64,000 bases of DNA from Micromonospora inaquosa (GCF_003857055.1 NZ_QGSZ01000182.1:1-64000); one strand, 5' to 3'. Shown: positions 26,418 through 35,454, numbered from the stretch's first letter. Notes: generated from the sequence alone by a model not told the origin. Made by a program: numbers and translations.

Positions 26418-28004
26418 TCAGACGCCTGCGAGGGTGAGTAGCCGATCCATTTCGGATACCGGCAGTGCCGGTGCCGCAGCGGCCGCGTGCGCTACCTGAT
26501 CGTGCGGATCCGCGAGTAGGGCGCGACGCACGTGGACCGGTAGGTTCGGATGCCCGGCGACTGCGTGGCGAACCACGCTCTCGGTGTCGGTGGCCAGACG
26601 CTCGGCCAGCTCGACGGGCAGGTCCAGATCTCGGGGTGCCAGGCATCGCATCCGTGGATCCGGATCGGTGGCCAGCCGGCGCAGGGTCTGTGGCGGGAAG
26701 GTGAACTCATCGGCCGGCCGACAGTTCGTCTTCTTGTCCGGCCCGAACTCACGGTCGATGCGTTCGGCTGTGGCTGGATCAACCAGGTGTGGGGCGTGTG
26801 TGGCCATGGTCGTACGTACGCCATTGTCGTCGTCGTTGAGTAACCGGATGACGGCTTCGGCTGGCAGCGCCCGGCTGCGTGCCGCGGAGCGACGGAAGCA
26901 GATGTACGGCGAGAACAGGTACGGCAGCGGGTTGGCGGTGACCCAGTCGAGGCGCAGGTTCCGCAGCTCGCTGACGGCCATTTGGTCTTCGACCTGTTGC
27001 AGCAGTGGGTCGTCGTCGAGTTCGTCGTTGAGTAGGTCGGTCAGTGGGCGCTCGCCCTGCTGGATGTCTTCATAGATGCGGTGGCGCGTCGGCTCGGGCG
27101 TGTCCCGGCGACCGAAGACTCCCACGCGCACGTTCGCGCTGGGATCTCCGGCAAGTAGATCCCGCACCGCTGGGGGGAGCCGCGGGTGTTCGGCGACCTG
27201 CCGGCGAACCTGGTAGTCGGGGTCATCGGCCAGCCGTGCGGCCAGTTCCGGGGTCAGGAGCGCGTGGCGTACGGCTCCGGTGCGGGTAACCGGGTCGGCG
27301 AGCAGTCCCGTCACGAGGTCGGGGGGCGGCACTGGATGCGGCCGTCGCGCGTAGTAGGTCGAGCAGGCAGCCACGCGAACCTCGTCGACGGGGTCGGCGA
27401 GTAGGACCCGCCGGACCGCCTCGGGTGCCTGCGTCCACCACCGTGCGAGCGTGGCCCGTACCTTCGGGTCAGGGTCCCTGGCGAGGCGGGCGAGCAGATC
27501 GGCCGGTACGTCGTCGTGTTCGGCGAGGTACTCCCGCACCCGTGTGTCCGGATCATCAATGAGTCGCTCGTATAGCTCGCGGGGTGTGTCATGGGCGTGA
27601 GCGGCCAGGGCAGCCCGGACGGCGGGATCTGCGTGGGCGGCCAATCGCATCCGGACGGCGTTCGGCAATTGAGGATTGAGTGCGAGCGAGTGCAGCAGCC
27701 AGTGATGACCCGAGGCAAGGATCTCCTCGATCAGGTCCAGGGTCAGGTCGGGCCGTGTGGCGACGTGACCGAAGCCGCGTCGGTAGCGCACCAACCGGCG
27801 GACCAAGCCGGCCGGCAGCGCCGGGTTCTCGGCAAGGCCGTCCAGTACCTTCGACAGATGGACCGGCGTCGGCGCGTCATCAACCACGAGCCGCCCCTCC
27901 CCGAATCCGTTGCGCTCCAGGAGTCTCGCATGTTCATCGCAGGCGGTACCGCCCCGGTTTGATTGGCCAGCGCGGAAGTTGGGTAGACGGGGCCCGTACT
28001 CCAT
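26418..28004 (-). CDS. LRV-type leucine-rich-variant repeat protein
   Basis: Up to 528 residues built of about 15 tandem helical repeats of 24-26 residues with the pattern LAxDPDPxVRxxLAxHxxxPxELLxRL (for instance around residues 160-200 and 270-320), the hallmark of leucine-rich-variant/HEAT-like solenoids. A less regular segment (about 325-400) interrupts the array. No catalytic motif. Such solenoids serve as protein-interaction platforms and are often found in bacterial conflict systems. It is the last gene of a leftward group with the nuclease-like and methylase-like genes. The true start may be internal. Confidence 0.8.
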   Translation of the reverse strand: MEYGPRLPNFRAGQSNRGGTACDEHARLLERNGFGEGRLVVDDAPTPVHLSKVLDGLAENPALPAGLVRRLVRYRRGFGHVATRPDLTLDLIEEILASGHHWLLHSLALNPQLPNAVRMRLAAHADPAVRAALAAHAHDTPRELYERLIDDPDTRVREYLAEHDDVPADLLARLARDPDPKVRATLARWWTQAPEAVRRVLLADPVDEVRVAACSTYYARRPHPVPPPDLVTGLLADPVTRTGAVRHALLTPELAARLADDPDYQVRRQVAEHPRLPPAVRDLLAGDPSANVRVGVFGRRDTPEPTRHRIYEDIQQGERPLTDLLNDELDDDPLLQQVEDQMAVSELRNLRLDWVTANPLPYLFSPYICFRRSAARSRALPAEAVIRLLNDDDNGVRTTMATHAPHLVDPATAERIDREFGPDKKTNCRPADEFTFPPQTLRRLATDPDPRMRCLAPRDLDLPVELAERLATDTESVVRHAVAGHPNLPVHVRRALLADPHDQVAHAAAAAPALPVSEMDRLLTLAGV

Positions 28005-28016
28005 CGACTCGCCTGA

Positions 28017-28538
28017 TCAGTCCGCTATCCAGTGCCACAGCGGCTCTCCACCGTCCGCGGACAGCGTGATAAATGCGGCCAGCCGGTAGGAGAATGGGGG
28101 TGCCACAAAACCGCGTAGTTTCTCCAAGTCATGTTCGCGACCGCGCGCACCGTCCTTTTTGACCTCGACCACAAGCAGGTTGTGTTCAGCCGATGAGCCC
28201 GATCGGCGGTGAAGGATCAGGTCGGGATAGACGTCATTCTCGTCATGCCCATCGAGTCCGCGGAGCCGCTTCTTCAGCCACTCGACATCCCCGGGATGCC
28301 ATCTGTCGTACTCGACGTCCACCGACCACCCCGCCGAGTTCGCATCGCACGCCCATGCCTCGACGCGGGTGGCCAGGCGCCGGGCGATGTGGAAGACGAC
28401 CGACCGCTCGTGGGCCCGCTCCTGAAATAGCTGACGTTCACCCTCGTAGGCGTCCTCAACAGCAGATTGCAGCCAGGAACGCACGCGGGCCTCATCGGGT
28501 TGCATCCAACGCTCCCAGCTTGTCCTAGACGCGCGCAT
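28017..28538 (-). CDS. PD-(D/E)XK nuclease-fold protein
   Basis: 173 residues, or about 162 from the Met at residue 12. The core YPDLILHRR (Asp106) followed by LLVVEVKKDG (Glu125-Val-Lys127) after a 15-residue beta hairpin is the metal-binding D...ExK signature of PD-(D/E)XK nucleases. A helical N-terminus (DEARVRSWLQSAVEDAYEGE) precedes it. All active-site residues are present. Small lone nuclease domains of this kind occur in restriction and other phage-defence loci. Its stop is 12 bases upstream of the LRV gene, so the two are probably cotranscribed. Confidence 0.75.
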   Translation of the reverse strand: MRASRTSWERWMQPDEARVRSWLQSAVEDAYEGERQLFQERAHERSVVFHIARRLATRVEAWACDANSAGWSVDVEYDRWHPGDVEWLKKRLRGLDGHDENDVYPDLILHRRSGSSAEHNLLVVEVKKDGARGREHDLEKLRGFVAPPFSYRLAAFITLSADGGEPLWHWIAD

Positions 28539-28791
28539 AGAGGCGATGTCGTAAGGGGTTAACAGGATCTCGGGCCGGAGTGTACTGACGGAGGCTCAGT
28601 TCCGGCTGCACACAGCCGCCCCCGGCCTGCCGTCGGCGTTCGTCCGGTGGGAGGGTGGCGGGACGCCGGGATTCGCCGAGTGCCAGGATGCGGCGTTCGC
28701 CCAGGGGGTGGCCGACGTCGAGGAACGGCGGTAGCCGAGCGTTCTGTCGCTGCTCGCGCACCGGGTCCGTGCGACCCCAGACTGCCGCTGT
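28539..28791. other. Spacer between nuclease-like and methylase-like genes
   Basis: A leftward frame of about 78 codons fills much of this gap and is Arg/Pro-rich. It might encode a small protein, but it has no recognised motif and modest codon bias. Confidence 0.3.
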
Positions 28792-31488
28792 TCAGGTCAG
28801 CTGGCGGTCGATCTCGTGGTCGCGGCCGCTGCGCAGGGTGGCGGTGTACCGGTGGACCTCATTGATGACGAAGAACTCCCACTGGCGGCACTTCGGGCAC
28901 AGTTCGGCGCCAGCGGTCGGCCACAGTTCGATCGCCGCTGCGTTGGAGGGGCCGTTGACGTAGACGCGGTGCGGGGTGACCGGGCCGGAGACCAGGCGAT
29001 CGAACGGCTCCCAGTCGGGGTGGCTGCCGCGCAGCCGCCGGCCGATCAGGCGAAAGCCGGTGCCGGTGTACTCGCAGCGGTCGACCAGGTCGTACTGAAG
29101 TTGGGCGAGCCAGCTGGCGGACTCGAGGATGAGCTGGACGACCGGCTCGATCTGGGCGATCTCCTCCTCCAACTCGTGCGCCGGCTGGACACCGAAGGAA
29201 TGCCCCGAGTCGTTGCGGAACTTGAGGGCCTGGGTGAGCAGGGTGTGGGTGCCGTTCTCGTCGAGGATGCTGTCGAGTTCGGGGAGCTCGGGCACCGAAC
29301 CGGCCGTGCGCAAGTCCTTGATCATCCAGTTCCAGGTGCCCCAGGTGGCGCTGCGCTCGAACTTGCGGCGCAGCTCGGCCGACATCCGGTTGTCGTTGCG
29401 GCCGACCAGCACGGCAAGAGCAAGACCACCGATCGTACGGGCGACCGACTCGCCCAACTTGAGCAGCGCTTCCTTGCTCTGGGCGGGTGAGGCGGCGATC
29501 CGATAGTGGCGAGCCAGGGCGGCGATGGGGAACGGGTACGCAAACTCGGCGCGCCAGAACGGATCCTCCAGCGGTTGCAGCAGCTCCGTGGTGAGGGCCG
29601 CCTCGGCGAGCGAGACGCTGACCGCGCGCCGGGTCTTGGCCAGGTCTGCGCGGGTCCCCTCGAACACGTTGGGCAGGATGCCGGCGGTGATCCGAGCGAG
29701 GTCAGCGCGGGACCGGCGGAGGTCCTCAAGGTGGTCGCTGAACGTCTCGTCGTTGAGGATCTCTGCTGGCACCGGCAGATCGGTGAGTGGGTGGAGGCGG
29801 TGGTCGTACCCGGCGTTATGTGGGGCGTTGAGGAACTCGCACAGCGCGCGGCCGGTGCGGCGAAGCGGCCGGAGTACGGACATACGGGTGAAGGCCTCGC
29901 CGAACCCGGGTGGCAGCAGGTGCCAGTCGCCGGGGCTGCCGACGACGTCACCGGCGGCGCACGGGGTGAGCGCCGATTTGGTCACGACGGTATCGAGATC
30001 AGCGGCGGAGAGGTCGGGCCGGTCGAGATTCTCGGCGGTGAGCAGCGGCCCGTCGGTACCGGCGGGATGGATGGGCTTCATGACCTGGGCGACCGAGGAG
30101 AGCGGCGCGAAGCCGTCGCCGAGCGCGATGGAGAAGAAGGCGAACGGGCGGATCTCGTAGCCGACGCGGGTGACGTCACCGACGACCCGTTCGTAGCGGA
30201 AGTCGGCGACCGGCACGACTTTGGCGACGTCGGGCGCGCTGGTGTCGGTCGCGGTGGCCGACCGCCGGATTGCGGTGATCTCGGAGATCTGCTCGGTCGT
30301 CAGATATCTGCTCTTGTCGGCGATCGAGCGGCGCATCGCCGCGAAGTGCCGGCGGCAGTCCATCAAGATGACGTTGCCGGCGCGGCTGGGCTCCTTGCGA
30401 TTGGTCAAAACCCAAATGTACGTAGGGATGCGTGTGTTGTAGAGGAGCCGCTCAGGCAGGGCCACCACGGTTTCGAGAAGGTCGTTATCGAGGATCCAAC
30501 GGCGGATCTCGGACTCGCCGCTGCCAGGTGTCCCCTTGAACAGGGGGCTGCTGTTGAAGTGGACGGCGAGGCGGCTGCCGCCGTCTTCCGGCGGGCGCAT
30601 CTTGGCCAGCATGTGTTGGAGGAAGAGTAGCGAGGAGTCGTTGATGGGCGGCAGGCCGGCGCCGAAGCGACCGGCGTCGCCGAGCGCGGCCTCCTTCTTG
30701 ACCTCCCCCTGGACCTTCTTCCACTCCAGGCCGAAGGGCGGGGCAGCAACCATGTAGTCGAAGGTGGCGTCGGGATGGGCGTCGTTGCTGAGGGTGTCGC
30801 CCTGGGCGATGCCGCCGGGGTCGAGCCCGTGCATCAGCAGGGTGGCAGAGGTCAGCGCGGACGACGCGTGGTTGAGATCCTGGCCGAACAACTTTACTGG
30901 GCTCAGCTGACCGGCGGCGGCCCAGAGCGCCATGAGGGAGCCGCCAGCTCCGCAGACCGGGTCGTAGACGCGGATCGGAGCGGTGCGGCGAGCCAGTCGA
31001 GCGGCGTCGGGCGCAACGATCATCATGGCGAGCAGGGCGGTCACATCCGGCGGGGTGAAGTGCTCTCCGGCGAAGCCTGCCGTGGTCTCGGCGGAACGGC
31101 GGACCAGCGCGTCGAAGACCGAGCCCATCTCGGCATCGGAAACGGCCTGCTCGCTGAGGTTGAGCGCGGCGAACCGAGCGATCACCAGGGTCAGGAGACC
31201 GGCCTCGGCGAGTTGCGAGGCGATGGCGTGCAAGTCGAGCCGGGCCAGCAGGTCGGCTAGCTCCGCCGGGGCGTGGTCGTGCATGGCGCGGAGGGCTTCA
31301 AGTGGGTCGGTGCCGGCGTGCGCCCGGAAGACGAGGCTCTGGCCGTCGAGCAGATTGCGGCACTCAAGGCGGCGGAGCACGGTGAAGGGAAGGAGAACCG
31401 AACCATACTCACTCGCGCGGAAGGGGCCTCGCAGAAGGTCGGCCGTGGACCAGATGAGGCTGGCCAGATCCTGCGAGCTGTCTCTCAC
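28792..31488 (-). CDS. HsdM-like N6-methylase-fold protein with altered catalytic motif and HEPN-like C-terminus
   Basis: 898 residues. The N-terminal helical domain (LIWSTADLLRGPFRASEYGSV) and SAM motif I DPVCGAGGSL (176-185) are those of type I modification subunits. Motif IV, normally NPPF, reads Ala249-Pro-Pro-Phe within VAAPPFGLEWK, so the catalytic Asn is lost. The second half is not an HsdS: it contains a helical region with RNDSGH (Arg758-x4-His763), the R-x4-6-H pattern of HEPN domains, and a CPKC knuckle at 864-867. No hsdS or hsdR gene is near. It may bind DNA or SAM as a sensor and use the HEPN part as effector; this is inference. Group member with the nuclease-like and LRV genes. 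Confidence 0.8.
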   Translation of the reverse strand: MRDSSQDLASLIWSTADLLRGPFRASEYGSVLLPFTVLRRLECRNLLDGQSLVFRAHAGTDPLEALRAMHDHAPAELADLLARLDLHAIASQLAEAGLLTLVIARFAALNLSEQAVSDAEMGSVFDALVRRSAETTAGFAGEHFTPPDVTALLAMMIVAPDAARLARRTAPIRVYDPVCGAGGSLMALWAAAGQLSPVKLFGQDLNHASSALTSATLLMHGLDPGGIAQGDTLSNDAHPDATFDYMVAAPPFGLEWKKVQGEVKKEAALGDAGRFGAGLPPINDSSLLFLQHMLAKMRPPEDGGSRLAVHFNSSPLFKGTPGSGESEIRRWILDNDLLETVVALPERLLYNTRIPTYIWVLTNRKEPSRAGNVILMDCRRHFAAMRRSIADKSRYLTTEQISEITAIRRSATATDTSAPDVAKVVPVADFRYERVVGDVTRVGYEIRPFAFFSIALGDGFAPLSSVAQVMKPIHPAGTDGPLLTAENLDRPDLSAADLDTVVTKSALTPCAAGDVVGSPGDWHLLPPGFGEAFTRMSVLRPLRRTGRALCEFLNAPHNAGYDHRLHPLTDLPVPAEILNDETFSDHLEDLRRSRADLARITAGILPNVFEGTRADLAKTRRAVSVSLAEAALTTELLQPLEDPFWRAEFAYPFPIAALARHYRIAASPAQSKEALLKLGESVARTIGGLALAVLVGRNDNRMSAELRRKFERSATWGTWNWMIKDLRTAGSVPELPELDSILDENGTHTLLTQALKFRNDSGHSFGVQPAHELEEEIAQIEPVVQLILESASWLAQLQYDLVDRCEYTGTGFRLIGRRLRGSHPDWEPFDRLVSGPVTPHRVYVNGPSNAAAIELWPTAGAELCPKCRQWEFFVINEVHRYTATLRSGRDHEIDRQLT

Positions 31489-31629
31489 TGCCGCACTCCA
31501 TGGTGGCTGGTGTCAGCGTGGATCGCTGGACTTGTCCGCCATTCTTACCACCGGGATCCGACACTTCCGCTGGCGGAGTCTCACGCAGGCTTCCACTGAG
31601 GATCGCTGCCGATGAGCCGAGCAGCTGCA

Positions 31630-31890
31630 CTATCTATCGCCTCACCGCTGAAGTGGTGGCGAGGACGCCATGTCCGCTGATACGGGTGAATTTGGCGAAC
31701 GGCGAGTTCCTTCCGGGCCAGTTCCCGGGAACCGTGCCGGACAGCAGCTTGGCCTGGCCGCTGCCGGTGCGGTTGACCCGGAGCGGGGCGTTGCCGACCC
31801 TCCGTCAGCGGCCAGTCGATTAGCGCCTCGATGTCGGCCTCGGTGACGTCCTGGCTCGGCGTCTCGCCGAGGCAGGCCCGCACGGGTAGG
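31630..31890 (-). pseudogene. Frameshifted gene end, unknown product
   Basis: Strongly biased codons read from about 31880 through VTEADIEALIDWPLTEG in one frame, then switch to another frame (LRVNRTGSGQAKLLSGTVPG) down to a TAG near 31640. A single-base change near 31793 breaks it. No family recognised. It lies between the FGE-like and methylase-like genes on the same strand, so a former operon member has probably decayed. Confidence 0.5.
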
Positions 31891-32023
31891 TGTCGGCCGG
31901 GCTACGGTGCTGCTGGGGACCAAGCGGTCCTACGGGCGGTGAGGCCGACGGGCGACGCCGCAGCCCTGTTCGGCTACCGTCGGTCTGCTTGCCGGTTCGA
32001 GATGCGATCCGCTTGGACGACCC

Positions 32024-32842
32024 TCACTGAGGTGGCAGTGGTGCGGCTGGGCGTACCGCCGTGAAGTCGGCGTGTTCGTATCGGGTGGCGGACAGCAGCA
32101 GCAGCCACTCGTCACAGCCCTGCCACGGGTACAGGTCGGCGGCTCCGCCGCGTACGGTCCGGGGTCCGTCTCCCGTCCGTGGTCGCGCGTCTGACGGTGC
32201 GCCGTCGAACCCGGGGATCCACACGTCCGCGCAGAGCTCGTTCGCCGAGCCCATCGCCGAGAGCCCGAACGCGTTCTCGCTGGCGGCCGTCCGCGTCTCG
32301 TCGCCGAAGTCGTCGAGGAGCTGGTCCTCGTCGGGTTTCCCGTCACCGTGGAAGGTCAGCGTGGCGGTGCCGGCCCGGGCCGCGTATTCCCACTGCGCCT
32401 CGCTGGGCAGATGGAACGGCAACAGCTTGAGCAGGTTCTCCAGGTCGCCTTCGAGTCGGGCCGTGCCGGTGTCCGCCTCGGCGTAGTCGTCTTCGTACTC
32501 CGGCAGCCAGTGCTGGACCTGCGCCACGGTCAGCGGGTGCCGGGCGAGCAGGAAGGGCTCGACCCGCACATCGCGTACCGGCTGTGCGTCCCCGGCACTC
32601 GCGAGGAACGGGTCGATGGTGTCCTCGACACCGCCGCTGCGCTCGATGGCCCGTACCGCGCCGAGCTCCGCCTCGGACAGCCCCATCCGGAACGTGCCGC
32701 CCGGAACCTTCCGAAACACGACTCCCGACGGGATGTGCCGCCATGCCGGGCGCCCGGCCACGATCTCCTCGGTCCACATGGCGGCGAACGCTAGCAGCCA
32801 AGCCGTCCGGTGGTCTCTCCCGATGCCCCGCAGCTTGCGCAC
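32024..32842 (-). CDS. FGE-sulfatase-fold protein (SUMF1-like)
   Basis: 272 residues from a GTG. C-type-lectin-like FGE motifs: VPGGTFRMG (46-54), VEPFLLARHPLTVAQVQHWL, LPSEAQWEYAARAG near residue 150, and NAFGLSAMGSANELCADVW. The Cys pair of true formylglycine-generating enzymes is not seen in the expected C-terminal stretch (only single Cys residues), and a true RGGSWR-type signature is reduced to RGG. It is therefore more likely a binding or scaffold variant, as found in bacterial conflict systems, than a sulfatase activator. First gene (upstream end) of the leftward island group. Confidence 0.75.
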   Translation of the reverse strand: MRKLRGIGRDHRTAWLLAFAAMWTEEIVAGRPAWRHIPSGVVFRKVPGGTFRMGLSEAELGAVRAIERSGGVEDTIDPFLASAGDAQPVRDVRVEPFLLARHPLTVAQVQHWLPEYEDDYAEADTGTARLEGDLENLLKLLPFHLPSEAQWEYAARAGTATLTFHGDGKPDEDQLLDDFGDETRTAASENAFGLSAMGSANELCADVWIPGFDGAPSDARPRTGDGPRTVRGGAADLYPWQGCDEWLLLLSATRYEHADFTAVRPAAPLPPQ

Positions 32843-32956
32843 AGATCAACGGCCTGTCGAAGCTTCAGGCCGAAAGCGGGCAGCTCCATTGAAATTGGCC
32901 TGGCAGCGTCGCCCGGCGACCAACTCGCTGGCGGACGCACACATCGCACCAACAAC

Positions 32957-33110
32957 TCACCCCCCGTTTACCGCCCGAAAACCCCGCCAAATCGTTGACG
33001 AAGGGTGACAAGGGGCGATGCACGCCTTGCCGTGTCTTCGCAGCTCAACGACCACTTTCGGCAAGCAACGACAAGGGTGGTTCGGTTACTGTTGGTAACA
33101 AAGGGCCGTC
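32957..33110 (+). repeat. Arm-type repeat copy B
   Basis: Direct repeat partner of 26190-26352: CCCGTTTACC, CCCGAAAACC, the 14-mers ending GACAAG at 32999-33012 and 33062-33075 (63 bases apart, as in copy A) and GGTAACAA at 33094, 32 bases after the second 14-mer as in copy A. It ends directly at a tRNA-Pro 3' segment. The pair bounds the 26.4-32.9 kb gene group. Confidence 0.6.
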
Positions 33111-33133
33111 GGTTCGAATCCGGCCGTCCCGAC
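33108..33133 (+). other. tRNA-Pro 3' end fragment (attachment-site relic)
   Basis: GTCGG-TTCGAAT-CCGGC forms a tRNA T-arm (five pairs, one G-U) and continues into CGTCCCG-A, the acceptor 3' strand typical of actinobacterial tRNA-Pro. The 5' two thirds of a tRNA are absent upstream. This is the signature of an att site left by an integrase that targets a tRNA 3' end. Isotype inferred from acceptor sequence. Confidence 0.6.
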
Positions 33134-33574
33134 GCAGGTCAGAGGCTGATTCGAAGATCGAATCCGCTCCATCGCCGTCTGCGTGGACCAAGATCAGCCA
33201 AGTTGAAGTTGGCCTGGCGCTGCTCGACCGCCGGTCAAGCCACGGGCCAGACCTGTTCCCTGCCGAGGTGTTCTCTTCGCTTCGTCAAGGCGGCCTGCAA
33301 AGCGGGCCGCGTCGGCCGGCCCCGGCCTGCTGGCGACCTCCGACCGGGATCGGTGCCGGCTGGCCATAAGTGGTGGACGACAAGACCCTGAAGACCTCAA
33401 GGTTCAAAGATTCCGCACTAGCCATAGTGGTACAGGTGTTTCTTAGCCCTGCTTCTCAAGGCCAAGGCTGCGGCGTATCGCCGCAGTTGTGGGATGGTGT
33501 CCCGTTCGGAAACTCGTCGCTGTTGGTCAGGCCGCATATCTGTACTCGTTGATGACGCTGCCGAGTGTTCTGGT
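33134..33574. other. Degenerate stretch after the island boundary
   Basis: No intact gene. Short frames only; GC bias varies between frames, as expected for relic DNA. Confidence 0.4.
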
Positions 33575-33850
33575 TCATAGGAGTCGGTGAGCGGTCAGGT
33601 CGATCACGGGCGCCGGGTGCTCCTGGGCGAGGGGAGGGAGCTGTCCTCGGGCCTGATGCGGGCGATGGCGGTTGTAGTGGCGGGCGTAGGCGTCGAGGAC
33701 GTGCCCGGCGTGGGTCTCGTCCCAGATCAGCAAGTGGTCGAGCGCTTCGCGCCGTAGGGTTCCGATGACTCGTTCGCAGTGGGCGTTCATCCGAGGAGCC
33801 CGTGGCGCGGTCCTCACGACCTCGATGCAGTACGGCGACCGCCGCCGACA
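33575..33850 (-). pseudogene. Integrase-core (rve) transposase C-terminal remnant
   Basis: About 85-90 residues reading [20 protein letters not shown] and then [19 protein letters not shown], the end of the DDE/rve core of IS481/IS3-type transposases. The catalytic Asp residues and N-terminal domains are missing. Confidence 0.75.
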
Positions 33851-34353
33851 TCTTCCCGCATCCGTGGACGCCGGACCTGGCCGGCGGAAGCTGCGCTTCG
33901 TCCCGGTGCGACACGTTCACCGATCGATCGCCCCAGCCGCCTACCAGACCTGCCTGAGCGTCAGCTCGCCGTCGCCTCGAATGCGACGGCTGACCCAACG
34001 GTCACGGCCCGAACAGGCCGCGGGAGAGCCAGCGCCCGTCGCGGGCACCCACCTCCACCAGCCGCCGCTCCGGGCACCGCGGTGCTGATCCGCCTTTGGC
34101 GAACGGCGGGCACCATCATCGCCCTCGGGCACCTCGATGGTGGCGCCGCCGTGCCGTGACCCGAGGGCGTTCCGCGCGCTCCCGGGCAGCCGGGTGGCAC
34201 TTGTCCTTCGCCGCGTTGATCTGTGACGCGACACGGCACGCACCAGCACGTCCGTTCAGTGCCGATTGGCTTACCTGACCGCACACCTCGCCTGGTGGAA
34301 CGGCGGCGCCGCCCAGCGGGCAACCGACGCCCTTAATTCACGGGAGATTCCCC
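33851..34353. other. Degenerate stretch
   Basis: About 500 bases without a recognisable gene; only short, compositionally inconsistent frames. Confidence 0.4.
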
Positions 34354-34595
34354 ATGCCACGTATTTCGCCCACGATCCGCGCACGCTGGTGCGACAGCGG
34401 CGACATCGCCAAACTCGTCGCCGACTCCCTGCACACCTCGGCCGTCGCCGGCTGGCTCGTGCCTGATGAGGACCGGCGTCGCTCCATGCTCAACGCCGTC
34501 TCCCGCATCTGGATCGAACACGCCCTTCTCTTCGGCGAGGCTTTCCTCCTCGGTGACCGTTCCGCCGCTGCTGTCTGTCACCCGAGTCGTCCGAG
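34354..34595 (+). pseudogene. GNAT acetyltransferase N-terminal fragment
   Basis: About 75 residues (CDSGDIAKLVADSLHTSAVA followed by GWLVPDEDRRRSMLNAVSR) match the N-terminal half of GNAT proteins. Similarity stops after LLGDRSAAAV, before the acetyl-CoA loop, and unrelated sequence continues in the frame. Confidence 0.55.
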
Positions 34596-34662
34596 CGGTG
34601 TGGCCCGTAGGACGGATGCCTTGATCGCTGCGGTCATCCAGCCGGTGTCGGTTGGGCCCGGA

Positions 34663-34702
34663 TCGATGGCGTTAGGGGTTCGAACCCCTTCGGGCGCGCA
34701 AG
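34663..34702 (+). other. tRNA-Arg 3' end fragment (attachment-site relic)
   Basis: AGGGG-TTCGAAC-CCCTT is a T-arm, continuing into CGGGCGC-G-CA, the 3' acceptor strand of actinobacterial tRNA-Arg. No D-arm or anticodon arm precedes it. A second tRNA-end relic within 1.6 kb of the tRNA-Pro one. Confidence 0.5.
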
Positions 34703-34759
34703 ATCAAGAGGCACTGCCTGCTACGACAGGCCTGCGCCTCTGGCCGGGCGCAGCGAGAG

Positions 34760-35240
34760 ATTCTGTCGCCCTCGGCGATGAATAGGACGTCGCCGGGTAC
34801 GAGCTCTCGTGCGTCGATCTGCTGCCGCCGCGGGTCGCGCAGGACGGTGGCCTGCTGGGGTGAGTATTGGTTCAAGGCCTCGACGGCGTGTTCGGCGTGG
34901 CGTTCCTGGGCGAAGGCGAACACGGCGTTGATGAGGATGACGGCCACGATCGCCGCTGCCAGTACGGGTGTGCCGGCGATCCAGGCCAGGACGGCGGCGA
35001 GCCACAGCAGCAGGCGAGCGGGTGGATCAGTTGCCGGACAAGATCCCGCCACCAGCGGGTCCCGCCCTGCCGGCGTAGCTCGTTCGGCCCGTACTCTGCC
35101 GGGCGCTGGTGCGCCTGCGCCGTCGAGAGGCCATCGAGGCTTGTCTTCAAGTCGCGGAGGTGTTGTTCGACCGGCTGTCGGGGGTCGTGCCCGGCAGGCA
35201 GTGCACTGCCACGCGCATCCCGAGGTGATTGCCGTGCCAT
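34760..35240 (-). pseudogene. Cation-transporting P-type ATPase, N-terminal remnant
   Basis: From the ATG at 35238-35240 the frame gives MARQSPRDARG..., a cation-ATPase N-domain (GLSTAQAHQRPAEYGPNELRRQGG), then shifts frame near 35015 into the first membrane helices and actuator start (AAIVAVILINAVFAFAQERHAEHAVEAL, and ARELVPGDVLFIAEGDRIS). Everything after this is missing: no phosphorylation DKTGT motif. The start and about 40 bases of leader recur at 45034 and 48475. Confidence 0.75.
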
Positions 35241-35454
35241 GGTTTCAGGCTGCCGTACCACCCGACCACGGGCGGGCGTTTCGGTCTCCGGCCTCGCCGA
35301 TGGCAGCGACGGTCGACCTCCTTGGGGCGGCGTTATCGCTCGTTGTCCGTATCCCGGGCGGGCCGTTGAGACGTGGGTGTCGCGGTTAGGGGCCGAAGTG
35401 AAAGGGAAGTGGCTGACCAGCGGATTATCGGCGGTGGCAGCCAGCGAGCCTGCC

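Noticed and set aside
30775-31260. Plus-strand frames opposite the methylase-like gene
   Set aside because: The leftward frame carries the methylase motifs and bias; the opposite frames are mirrors rich in Val/Gly/Arg.
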